Below, piece by piece: positions 1-9,483 of a stretch of 32,078 nucleotides of DNA. Each line of letters starts with the position of its first letter. Positions within the stretch are counted from its first letter, which is position 1. A program made the position numbers and the translations under genes. Origin of the DNA: Porogramme epimiltina (lineage: Eukaryota; Basidiomycota; Agaricomycetes; Polyporales; Polyporaceae); the NCBI GenBank assembly GCA_900155495.1, contig FTLJ01000665.1, positions 1 through 32,078 of the forward strand. Direction: 5' to 3'. The notes under the pieces were generated by a model that made no database searches, was not told the origin of the DNA, and was given only the letters and a program-made list of their open reading frames with translations.

Positions 1-2073
1 CGTCCGACCGTGGCCCTCTCCCGCCGTCGTCCATTCCCGGGCCCAGCCACCAGCACGTCCGCTCTCAGACCACCTTGCCTCCTATCCGCCATCTCCACCT
101 CGCCCACTCCCCCATCCCTCCCCCGCCCCCGCCGCACGCGTCCTCGTCCCCCTACATGCAGGGCGCGACCTACCCCCTCCCCTCCGCTAGCACGCTCGGT
201 ACGTCGCACCGCCCCCCGCTCCGCCCGACTGTTTCACCCCTACGCGCGCGCGTCCGCAGGTGCTCACGCGCGCCCTCCTCTCCCCCACCAGGCGTCAGGC
301 ACGCGCCAGACGACTCCGACCAGGAGGCGAACCAAGGCCGCCAGAAGCAGAAGCGGCGGCGGCAGGCACTGAGCTGCACAGGTGCGCCCCGCGCCCGCTC
401 CAACGTCTGTACGCACCGCGCCCGATTGCTGACGCATGTTACATCTCCCCGTGCCCGCCTCTTATCACGCGCCATCTCTGTCCCTGCGTGCGCATGCGTA
501 CCGCCTCGCCACTGCTAACGCTGCTGCTGCTGTTGCTGCTGCCCCGCATTCCCCGCGCACCCCGGCGCGCGCGCTTCCGCCTCCGCGTCCCCCGCCCGCT
601 CGCGTACGTACGCACCCCCACACGCCCCACGACCCGGTCGGAACGTCCGCACCGGCAGAGTGTAAGCGGCGAAAGATCAAGTGCGACAGGTTCGAGCGCG
701 TTTCGTCACCCCTCCCCAGGTTCCCGCCGTATTTAGCGCTCCGTTGATCACACAGGGCGAACCCGTGCGGGCCCTGCGTCCGGCGGGGGGAGCAGTCCAA
801 GTGCCAGTGGCACATCATCGAGCCCATGTAAGTCCGAGTCCGCGCCTCCGGAGGACGTGCCTCGCGCGCGCCCTCACCTCATCAAACGCGCACGCTGATC
901 GAACCGCTCCCGTTGCTGCTGCGTTGCCAGGGAGAAGTATGTCACCAGGGCCGAGTTCGACGAGCTCAGGGCGCGCGTCCATGAGCTCGAGGCGCTCGTC
1001 CTCCGCGGCGGCGCAGCCCCGTCCGCTCCGGGCGCAGGCCCGCCCGCGTCCCTCGTCGCGTCATCGTCTGGATCCGTCTCCTCGCCGAACCATGCCCACG
1101 CAAGCGCAAGCGCGCGCCGCTCCAGCGTGTCGGCCATGATCCCGCTCACGACGTCCGGCCACCCGCCAGAGCCGGTGCAGGGCACGGTCATCACGCCCTA
1201 CCAGTCGTACGGCGCGTACGCCCACCGCCCGCCGTCCCCGCACTCTCCGGTCCGCGGCGGGGCTGGCGAACCGCCGCCGCCGCCGCCGCCGTACCACCGC
1301 GGGGGGAATGCGCCAGGCACGGCGCGGAGCCCCACCGTCGCGTATCGTGCACCGCCCCCCGTAGCGAGCGGCAGTGGCGCCGCCCGTGCCGGCCCCGGCG
1401 CTCCGCCACCACCTCCCCTCTCCGGACACCACCCTCACGTGCACGGCCACGGCCACTCGCACTCGCTCTCGGGCCACTCGCACTCGCACTCGCTCTCCAG
1501 CGCGAGCCGGGGCAGCCCCTCCCCGCGCTCCCCGCCCCAGGCCGCCCTTTCTCCGCGCCTAAACACGCTCAGACACGACAGGAGCGGCGGGCCCACCGTG
1601 CGCCGCCAGTCGCTCTCGCTCGCCGACATTACCACGCCGTTCAACAGGGAGCCCGTCCCGCCGCTGCCACCCCCGCCGCTGTCCGCGTCCGGCTCGCAGC
1701 AGGGACATCGAGAACGACAGCCGTCCCCTCCCGGCCCGCCAAAAAATTGTCGCGCGCAGACGACCGCGCCGCCGGGCCATCGTCTGCGCCCTTCCCCGCC
1801 GCGAGGCCCGGCCACCACGGAGGCGTCCCATCGCCTCCGTACCCCCATCGCCGACACCCGCCAGCAGGTCCAGGTATAGAGCCTCCGCCTGCCCCGGGCT
1901 ACGCGCCCTACCACGCCCGCCGCCCGTCCGACGACGTCCCCCACTCCCGCTCCCCGCCCCTGCCCCCGCCCTCGTCGGACGGCTCCTCGCCCGGCCGCCT
2001 CCCGCGCCAAGCCGACTCGCCCCCAGACCGCGACCGAGACCGTGACCGGGAGCACGAGCCCGCGCCTGCGTGA
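1..2073 (+). CDS. Zn2Cys6 (Gal4-type) transcription factor, 5'-partial, last exon needs a -1 frame change
   Basis: This is a DNA-binding regulator that runs off the left edge. Exons read as <3..198, 292..381, 659..689, 756..827 and 931 onward. All phases agree, and the joints rebuild a canonical zinc cluster: RRRQALSCT, ECKRRKIKCDR, ANPCGPCVRRGEQSKCQW (six Cys). A short heptad-like helix follows (YVTRAEFDELRARVHELEALV), the usual dimerisation element. The rest is disordered: poly-Pro, a His/Ser repeat near 1441-1500, and RRQSLSLADITTPFNR. The frame open from 931 stops at 1877-1879, after about 40 codons of unconvincing peptide. The -1 frame entered at the A6 run (1741-1746) gives a plausible Pro/Ser/Arg-rich tail ending in an Arg-Asp repeat and REHEPAPA, stop 2071-2073. 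The tail is reached by ribosomal frameshifting, or the assembly has lost one A. No effector domain or target is visible. The 277-nt intron 382-658 is long for this genome and carries a CTG-rich run. Confidence 0.8.
1741..1812 (+). promoter_or_regulatory. Candidate -1 ribosomal frameshift signal (slippery heptamer plus pseudoknot)
   Basis: The heptamer A AAA AAT (1741-1747) sits in the right register: zero-frame codons are CCA AAA AAT TGT. Six nucleotides later (1748-1753) a perfect 10-bp stem begins, 1754-1763 (GCGCAGACGA) with 1780-1789 (TCGTCTGCGC). Its loop bases 1771-1778 (GCCGGGCC) are complementary to 1805-1812 (GGCCCGGC), giving an 8-bp second stem, so an H-type pseudoknot is possible with connectors of 7, 1 and 15 nt. 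This is the layout of known eukaryotic and viral -1 signals, and the -1 frame downstream is the one that looks coding. Against it, the region is extremely GC-rich, which makes chance stems common, and a missing A in a homopolymer would give the same picture. Confidence 0.4.
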
Positions 2074-3843
2074 GAGAGCGCGAGAGCGCGGGGCGCGCAG
2101 AGGGGGGGGGGCAGGGCGCCCCCCGTGCCGCGGCTGCGCCCGCTGCTCGCTCGACAGCCTTCTCCCATCTTTCAACCTAGCTCCGCCCCCACCACACGCC
2201 CGCATCGCACGTTCCCCCGCCCCGACGATGCCGCTACAGGCCGCACCCCCGAGCCTCAAGTCACAAGTCGCACCGCACCGCACCGGATACCGGATGACCG
2301 CACACCGCACCTACCGTACCATAAGTAACGCGCCGCACAGGCCTGGGCCGCCGGGCTGCAGCGCGCCCGCCGCGCCCGTTAATGGTGTACGTCCTGGGGC
2401 CGGGCCGTTAGCAGAGACCGCGTGGACCGCGCCCGAGGGCTGAATACCGCATTTCGCACTTCCTGGGAATCGAGGAGCGCCGTCGCCCCCCGCCTCAGCA
2501 GGGTGGGAGGCCCCCTCACACACTCACACGTCATTGCCTTTTTCTCTCCCTTTCCCGATTCTCTCCTCTTTTTCCTCTTATGCTGCCTCACAGGGTCTCA
2601 GGTTTAAGACGCCTCCGAATCGTTTCCCGCTCTCTCTCCCCCCCTCCCCCCATCCCATCCTCATCTCCCCCCAGGTCCACAGTGATTTTTAGTATACGAG
2701 ACACCGGGTGCGTCGATCGCTTATTTATTTTGCAAGAAGAACAAATCAATGTGTCGAAGAGAGAAAGCGCGAGTTAGCAGAGTGAATTCCCGATCGAGAA
2801 CGTGTACCATAACCAGTGTTGTACCACTACCACTGCCTCCCCCCTACCCGCCATACGCACATCCCACGCTCATCCGAACACCTAAACTTTCATAATGGCC
2901 CCATCCCACTTCCCCGCCCCGCATCACTGTATCCGCTATACATAATCGCTGTACATCACCCACCTGCCCGCCCGCCATGTGTATCATATCAATTTAATCC
3001 TATTCACCACGCCCTTCGCACGCACTAGCCCGCGTTGTGGCGCGCTCTTAATGCGTTCTGCCGCCCGCTTGGCCTCGAGCTTTCTCCGAGTCCGACGTCG
3101 ACGAGCGTTGATGACCGTGGGTCCCCCTCTGTGATGGTCAGCGTACGCGATAATGAAAAAAAAGGGGGACGGCAGGCATTAAGGCGCCGCAAGGACGCGA
3201 TCAGCACCCGGGTGTGCAAAGAACGAACAGCATATATTGGCACGGACGTCGCGCGTGTGCGCGAGCGACACACGTCAGGTGGAGGCGTGATACACCGATG
3301 GGAGCGCGGTACGTAGACGGGGGTGGTCATGACGGAGGGTTGGGCTAAGGCGTGATGGCGTGCGTACGTATATAGACGGAGGGACGGAAGAACGAGAGAT
3401 TGATCGAGCGGGCTGGGCGGGCTGGGGGTCGTCGCGGTAGTGCTAGTGTCACCTCCGAGCCCGCATCAATCATCACTCCAGCCATGAGGCGCGGCGGGGA
3501 CTCGGAGGCAGTCCTCCGCGCCGCGTCCGCTGAGCGTGAGCGAGGGCGGACAAGAGGTGCGGGCACCGCACCGCGCCGCCGCCGTCCGCGCCCAAGCGGG
3601 CCGAGAGCGCGGAGCCGGCGGCAGACGACGCTGTCTGCGCTGTTGGCACATCGCACGACGACCGCAGCGGCGAATCGGCGCCGAGGTACGCGCGCGTCGA
3701 GAGCGCAGGTAGGGGGCAGATCCAAGATGGTGGCACATGCAGGCGCGGAGAGACGGGACCCGCGCTCGGAGGCTGTCAACCTGTGCCACCGTGGAAAGCG
3801 GACCATCAGCGGAGGCCAGCTTGACGACGCGCCCCGGGGCGGA
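2074..3843. other. Convergent intergenic region
   Basis: This 1.77-kb region lies between the 3' ends of the first regulator and UPF1. I see no convincing gene. It holds a G-run hairpin just after the stop (2106-2112 pairing with 2118-2124, 5-nt loop), long C/T-rich tracts (about 2540-2680), and a TTATTTATTT element near 2722-2731 that would suit a 3' UTR. It also has TATA-like and CATAC-rich DNA around 2930-3000. The open frames on both strands (for example 3035-3316 and 3345-3939) are Arg-rich, overlap each other antisense, and lack recognisable motifs or splice logic. Confidence 0.5.
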
Positions 3844-6800
3844 TTAGAAGACGGTAACGCCGCTCTGCGTGCCGGTGTATTGCGACTTCATGTCGTCCAG
3901 GTCGTTCCCGTCGTCCTGGGACTTGTAGTCGTACTGTGACAGGCTGCCCAAGTCCGAAGTACCAGCGGTGGACGAGAACGATGAGCGTCGCTGCAATCTA
4001 TCAGACTGCGAGTACGCCACACCGCCAGGGCGATCCGATGTCCCGACCGCGCTGCCCACAACGCTCGCGGCATCCGTGCCGGATGGGCCAGCGTCTTGCG
4101 AGATGATCGAGCTGGCGTAACTCCCGTACGTGCTGCGCTTCGCCCCGTTCTGGCGTTGAACACCCGGACCGAACGGACCGGCGGCAGCAAACATTGGAAG
4201 TCCTGAGGAGTATGTGGCCTGGGAACGAAGGGACTGCACATCGGAGGGTATATAGCCAAGGGCATCGTGGGTTCGGTAGAAACTTGCGTCGAAACGGCTG
4301 GGAGTCCCGGATCTCCGGCCTTGGATAAGGTTATCGTTAGTTGACGTCAGCAACGGAAAACCATGCGTGAATTCGGACGCACTGTCGCCCATCATGCTGC
4401 CGTTCCCGAGATAATCCCTGGCACTGGTCTCATGCCTGCGGAATTGATCCATAGCCTTGACGAGCGTGCGACGCGGCTTGCTGAACTGAATCATGCTGGC
4501 CTGGAGGTTGTTGAGCGGACCCTCGACAAGGCAGTTCTTCTCCTTGTAGTGCGTCAATAGGTAGTGCCATAACGGATGCTATAGAGCGGCGTTAGTTACT
4601 CATGGCAACGTCCGGAGTTAACGCATGTGAAATGAGGGGCATACCTTGCTTAGGACCTTGGGGTTCCCCAGAATCACAACCCCATACTTGGCACGCGTGA
4701 GCGCGACGTTCAGCCGCCGCGGGTCATTCAAGAAACCGATTCCTTGATGTTCGTTGCTCCGGACACAACTGAGAATGATGTAGTCCTTCTCCCGTCCCTG
4801 GAACGCATCGACGCTAGCGACTTCTATCTCCTTGTAGAGATCCTTCTTAAGGGAACCGTTGAACTGCATGTAGTTGACGATGTACGACCGCTGGCCTTCG
4901 TAAGGGGTAATGACGCCGATCTGGCTAGGAACGACCCCAGACTTGAAGAACTTGGTCACGATCTTCTCGACGTTAGACGCCTCGGTTCTGGGGACGACGT
5001 CAGCACGGGGCGCGGGTTTGTACGTAAAGACAAAATGAAAGCGCGCCTGTTCAGGAAAGACGTTCCGCTAGATGAGATCTCCTCCTGGCCCAGGTTCTGA
5101 TAGAAGAACATGGGCGTGTCCGGGACGGGCCACGGGAAGTCGACGTTCTTCCTGAGCCGCTCGGGGGCAGTAACGCCGTTTTGGAGCGTGCCTTCGTAGA
5201 ACATGTTCGACGGAAACTCCGACAGGCACGGATGCATCCGGTACTGCACCTGGAGTCGGATCGGGCGGTTGTTGAGTACCACGAGCCGCTCGAACAGCGA
5301 CTGGGTCAGGCCCGCGCGGGCAGCCTTCTTGTTCATGATAACAGGGCCGAGTTGCTGGGTCCAAATGCGTCAGTGCCCCTGCCTTGTCGTCATATAATGA
5401 AGCGGACTCACCTGGTGATCGCCAACGAGAACCACTTGCTTACAGCCGAGGACAAGCGGGATCATACACTCTACATCGCTTATTAGTAACGCGAGAAGCG
5501 GTTTGATAAAGGTTTCCCCACGTACCTGGCTCCGCCGCCTGCGTTGCCTCATCGATGAGGACGGTCCGGAACTTCAATTTACTGAGCCGTGGGTCCCCGG
5601 CCCCGACGCAGGTACAGCAGATGACATCGGCGGCGCCTAAGATCTCCTTCTCGCATTGACGGATGAGCGCCTTGTACTTGCGCTCGTCGTTCGAGCTCAG
5701 TTCGCCTTGCTCGTTCTTGAGCTGGATGAGCTTCTGGAGCTCGACGTGCGTCGTGCTGTTGGCGACCTGCTGGTGCAACGTGAGGAAGGACACGGACGAG
5801 TCCAACGCCTCGCGCGACTTGGCGCTCAGTCGCACGACCTTCAGGCCCGTGGCGTGTATCTTCTCTGTCAGCTGGTCGACGGCGACGTTGGACGGCGCGC
5901 AGACAAGGACCTGCCCCGGGTTCATTTTGGCAAGGTGGTAGACGATGGACGCGGAAGTGACCGTCTTTCCCGTCCCCGGCGGTCCCTGAATGAGGCTAAG
6001 GGGCTTCTGGAGAACGCTCTTGACGGCATACATCTGAGAATGGTTAAGCTCCGGGAGGCCCGGCGCTGAGAAGCGTTTAGGCATCTGAGTTCGCAGCACT
6101 TGAGGCTCCAGGTCGTGGCCGAGAAGCTTGTGGTACTGCGGCACGAGTTATTAGCACGGCCCATCACGGGGGAGACACGAGCGCTCACAATGTACCCGCT
6201 GACACTCTTTTCGTCGACAGCGAACGTCTTCATGGCGAGCTGCATCCTGTCAAAGCTCGTCGACTTCCATACGAAGTCGGCGGTGTAACCGTGGGTTATT
6301 TCCGTCGGGACGCCCTCCGACCGCCGTAACTCCAAGCCAATCTCGTCTGAGACGTCTGGGCGCGACTGATCAACGAGCGGCCGGGATGAGGGCATTATGG
6401 GGGACTTACTGTTCGGAATCTTGATGACGTGACCATCGCCTTCCCAAGGTTTGTGAAGGGTGCCATTGTATTTCAGTCGGAGCTCATCGCCGACCGCTAG
6501 TCGGACTTCGCCGCTCTCGAGCTTCGGGAGGCCGAACCACGCAACGCGCTTTTGGTTGAGCCCGAGATCCCAGCGGACGGTGATGTCGGTCTGCGTCTGC
6601 GATTCTTTCAGACGCTTGTCGTAGTCAGCCTCGATCTTGACGAGCGGGCCGAATATGTTCTGGTACTGGTACGCATCTTCGTAGTGCGTGATGACATGCT
6701 GCGGTTCGTCGTCTATCCCGGGCTTCTCGAGGTCATCCAGGGTCGCGTTGGCGTTTTCTCGCCACAGGTCTTCGAGGCGGTTAATCTGTTGGAAAGATAT

Positions 6801-7631
6801 CTGGCGCGACCGGAGTTGCTCCTGCTCGCTGGGCGGCTTGACGAGCCAAGATAGGAATGACCGGTCGTCGATGAGCGGCGCCCAAAGCGCTGGGTTCCAC
6901 GAGATATCCTTCGACACCGCGGCACAGGGTTGCCTGCAGGGCGGCACGCGGGGGAACAATTCCAAATTAAACGCGCGCCACAAAAAGAGCGGGGCAAGCG
7001 GTACGCACCGGCACAGGAGGACGACGACAGTATCGCTCTTAGCGGGGATGAACCCGAGCATGAACACGTTCTTGCTCCCACAGTTATAGCACTCGGGGAT
7101 CGTCTCGCCAAGTGGGCTCTCGGAGTGGAGGATGACCTCCTTGTGCTTCGCGCGTACAAGGTGGTTCACGATGTGCGATGCGGACGTGTTCCCGCGCGAG
7201 TTGCAGAACCACTTCGAGCAAATGAGGCACTTGACGACCGACGCGGGCGAGTGGATGCCGCAGTAGCTGGCGCGTGCAGCGAGGAGGGGCGGCAGTGAGG
7301 CGCAGAACCTAATAACGCTTCCGAAGCTGACTCACCTGCACGCGTGCGGCGGAAGGTCGACCTGCCCCTCGTCCTTGAGGTCGTCTAGGACCGCATCAAA
7401 GTCCTCATCTATGGCTCCGCGGCTGGAGGACTTGGCATGGCCTCCGTGCGAGTGCCCGTTTGGTGAAGAGGTAAAGGAGCGATCGTCGGTTATTGAGAGA
7501 CTTTCGAGGTCGACTGGAACGCGGCCCTGGCTTGTCGTATTGACAGTGTAAACCGAAGAGGTGTCGTCCACGATGCCCATGCCGCCATAGGAAGATGCAG
7601 AGTCATATTGAAAGTTTTCGAAAGTATCCAT
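3844..7631 (-). CDS. UPF1: UPF1 (NAM7) RNA helicase, nonsense-mediated mRNA decay
   Basis: This is an ATP-dependent 5'-3' SF1 RNA helicase that triggers decay of mRNAs with premature stops. Exons, low to high: 3844..4578, 4645..4987, 5047..5354, 5412..5470, 5526..6135, 6189..6355, 6410..6933, 7009..7266, 7336..7631. They sum to 1100 codons (1099 aa), close to the human length. The Cys/His-rich UPF2-binding domain comes first: PPHACSYCG, KWFCN, SHIVNH, ECYNCG, LLCRQPC. The 1B region is followed by Walker A GPPGTGKT (about residues 466-473), the DEAT Walker B ([13 protein letters not shown]), [29 protein letters not shown] and [10 protein letters not shown]. The C-terminal tail is Ser-rich with seven SQ/TQ pairs. 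The ATG at 7631 was chosen because the codons above it lack an ATG. All introns are 53-75 nt. One, 4988-5046, needs a GC donor to give the conserved SFLNRTEASN joint. Confidence 0.97.
4988..5046 (-). other. Probable GC-AG intron in UPF1
   Basis: The intron is 59 nt. Read on the minus strand, the exon ends in AACAG, the intron starts GCGCGC, a CTGAC branch site lies about 14 nt before the end, and it closes with CCCCAG. Splicing here restores the family joint LNR-TEASN and keeps the whole 1100-codon frame. A GT donor exists 13 nt further in (TT|GTCTTT) that is also in phase, but it would add six residues (RAFIL plus one) to a very conserved segment. Confidence 0.65.
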
Positions 7632-7811
7632 GGCCAAATGACAGGGAAAGCAAAAAGAGGAGAGGATGGAGAAGGAACAAGCCCAATCCCCGGTCCTTTG
7701 CTCGGTCGCTTACCCGCCCACGTGGAGCCCATGTGGCACGTGCACAGATAGACGATCGCGCACATACACCGGCGCTTGCATCTCCCCACTTTACTGCCCA
7801 GCACACGCACT
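7632..7811. promoter_or_regulatory. Bidirectional UPF1/HYPK promoter with paired E-boxes
   Basis: Only 180 bp separate the two start codons, which point away from each other. Two palindromic CACGTG motifs lie at 7719-7724 and 7737-7742, at the centre of the gap and 18 bp apart start to start. A CCAAT pentamer is at 7683-7687. CACGTG is the core site of bHLH factors in fungi (Cbf1/Pho4 class). No clear TATA box is seen for either gene. Shared control is an inference from spacing. Confidence 0.55.
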
Positions 7812-8211
7812 ATGGCCGGTTTGCGGAGTAACGGTAGGCTGCCGGAGCCCGATGTCATTGCCAATGTGCGGACCGTACGCCGCAAGCTCTTCCTAATAGA
7901 CGGATTCTCATCGTATTCGTTCGCCAGTTCATCGACGGGCAGTCGTACTCGAAAGGAAAACTCGACGACGCTGCCCGGGCTCTCCGTCTCGACAAACCGT
8001 ACCCCAAGCCTGCCAAGGCAGCCCCACACCACTTCAAGGCCGAGGATCTTGACTTGATTGTGAGTCCCCATATAGTAGCTCGCACACGCCCCAATACCCA
8101 TGCCACGCGTAGGTTCAGGAATTTGAGGTCACCAAGGCACAAGCCGAGAGGATCCTCGCGGACGCAAACGGCAATATCGCAGACGCACTCCAAAAGCTCG
8201 TCTCAGCGTAG
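7812..8211 (+). CDS. HYPK-like NatA-associated protein with C-terminal UBA-like domain
   Basis: The protein is 94 aa from three exons: 7812..7865, 7928..8059, 8113..8211 (introns of 62 and 53 nt, both GT-AG, the first with CTAAT). HYPK binds the NatA N-terminal acetyltransferase at the ribosome and modulates it. The assignment rests on the C-terminal half. HHFKAEDLDLIVQEFEVTKA continues into QAERILADANGNIADALQKL, matching the HYPK pattern of KKEDLELI, an alternating helix, an AAERxL turn and a GN(V/I)xxAL helix. The N-terminus (LPEPDVIANF, DGQSYSKGKLDDAARAL) has the layout I would expect for a fungal HYPK, from memory only. None of the exons alone is a long open frame, so simple ORF calling would miss this gene. 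Its stop is 63 bp from the stop of the convergent mitoribosomal gene. Confidence 0.85.
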
Positions 8212-8274
8212 GAATAGGGTGTGATGTATATAGCTCTACGATAATGAGACAGCAACGACCCCACATGTCTCCAT

Positions 8275-9483
8275 CTACCGCCCCTCCTTGGGCTTCCTCC
8301 CCTTCTTCTTGTCCTGCATTTGGTTCAGCGTAGTCAGCAGTAGCGGCCCAGACATGTGCTTCTGCCCCATGTAAGGGTCAGCCCTCCGCTTCGGTACCGC
8401 CGTCATGCCCGTCGGCACGAACACCTTCGTCTTGCCCACGTATTGGCGTGAACCCGGCCGGTGCGGGTTGTCCGTCCGGTACAGCGTCGCATCCGAGTCC
8501 TCGATGACGTCCGTCACTACGAGCGCGCCCTCCATGCCCTGCGGGTGCCGCCCGACCGTCTGTGGAACGCGCGCGAGCGCAGCACTCGTGAGCCGGAAGG
8601 TGGTGATCTGCTTTGCTTCTGTGCTGCGACCACCCTTTGACAGCACTGAGGTCATACCCGCGGAGGCGACGAGGGCGCCGTCATCGTAACTCTCGTTGAT
8701 GACACGACCGCGTTGGGGTTTTGTGGTGAGGAGGTTTTGGAGGGGGGGCGTATGAGAGTAGGAGAGGCCTGCGAAGCGGTGGGGTTGCTGCTCGATGTAA
8801 CGAGGGCGGGCACTGTGGTACTCCTTGTACGCGACGTTCTCAAGGAAGTCGAGGAAGTCGTTGTCGTCGAAGAACGAGTTTTCGAGAGTCGTGGAGCCCG
8901 CCCAGTCGCTATTCTTGTACTTCTTTTCGAGGTACTCCTGGAAAGCAGGTCGAAGTTTGCGCAGTTTGACGAGGTATCGCGCGAACTCGCCGTCCGTCAT
9001 GCCTTCGATGTTCGGAATAGCCCAGCTCCGTCTCGACACCTCTTCTTCGCTGTTCGCAGGTTCCAACTCCACGGCCTCGTCTTCTGCAGGTTTCGCCTCT
9101 TCTGCATCCCTCGCGGCCAGCCCAGGCCGGGGAGCGAACTCCGAGTCCACGAGCCAGTTAACCTCGATCGCCTGAGTACCAATTCTGTCCCCCCAACGGC
9201 CTTGCGAGACCTTCGGCTTCCAGCCCAGCTCGTCCCACATCCGTATCCACCTGTTCTGTTGCTCTCCGCTGCGCCACATCGTCTGCTGCTCCCGGGAGTC
9301 GACGGCCTGAACGGTGATGTGTGTGTTCCTCCGGCGGACGGCGAGGGGGCGCTTCAGCCCGAAGTTGCCGCGGGCGGCATGGCCGTCGAAGGAGGTGTAG
9401 ACCTGGCCGATGTGGGGGTCAAAGGACGCGAATTTTGAGCGCCGCAGGAGGGCGGCGAACTGAGAGGGGGCTGGGGTGGCCAT
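8275..9483 (-). CDS. Mitochondrial small-subunit ribosomal protein, Mrp51/bS1m type
   Basis: Single exon, 402 aa from the ATG at 9483. The N-terminal segment is LLRRSKFASFDPHIGQVYTS, then GHAARGNFGLKRPLAVRRRN and ITVQAVDSREQQTMW. This is the signature I associate with the fungal Mrp51 family (37S ribosomal protein, Pfam Mit_ribos_Mrp51). In yeast that protein sits in the mitoribosome small subunit and acts with COX2 and COX3 mRNA leaders. The short basic, acid-free start (MATPAPSQFAALLRRSKFAS) could serve as a mitochondrial targeting signal. The frame is open upstream to about 9792, with another ATG at 9591 that would give 438 aa. I prefer the internal start because the conserved block begins just after it. 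The C-terminus is Lys-rich (DKKKGRKPKEGR). Confidence 0.75.
   Translation of the reverse strand: MATPAPSQFAALLRRSKFASFDPHIGQVYTSFDGHAARGNFGLKRPLAVRRRNTHITVQAVDSREQQTMWRSGEQQNRWIRMWDELGWKPKVSQGRWGDRIGTQAIEVNWLVDSEFAPRPGLAARDAEEAKPAEDEAVELEPANSEEEVSRRSWAIPNIEGMTDGEFARYLVKLRKLRPAFQEYLEKKYKNSDWAGSTTLENSFFDDNDFLDFLENVAYKEYHSARPRYIEQQPHRFAGLSYSHTPPLQNLLTTKPQRGRVINESYDDGALVASAGMTSVLSKGGRSTEAKQITTFRLTSAALARVPQTVGRHPQGMEGALVVTDVIEDSDATLYRTDNPHRPGSRQYVGKTKVFVPTGMTAVPKRRADPYMGQKHMSGPLLLTTLNQMQDKKKGRKPKEGR

Noticed and set aside
10..747. Several overlapping plus frames near the left edge
   Set aside because: Only the frame of 3-198 and 292-381 joins to the zinc cluster with matching splice phases. The others are shadows or lie in the 277-nt intron.
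1435..2310. 291-codon minus-strand frame opposite the first regulator
   Set aside because: Arg/Gly-rich antisense shadow of the Pro/Ser/Arg-rich coding strand.
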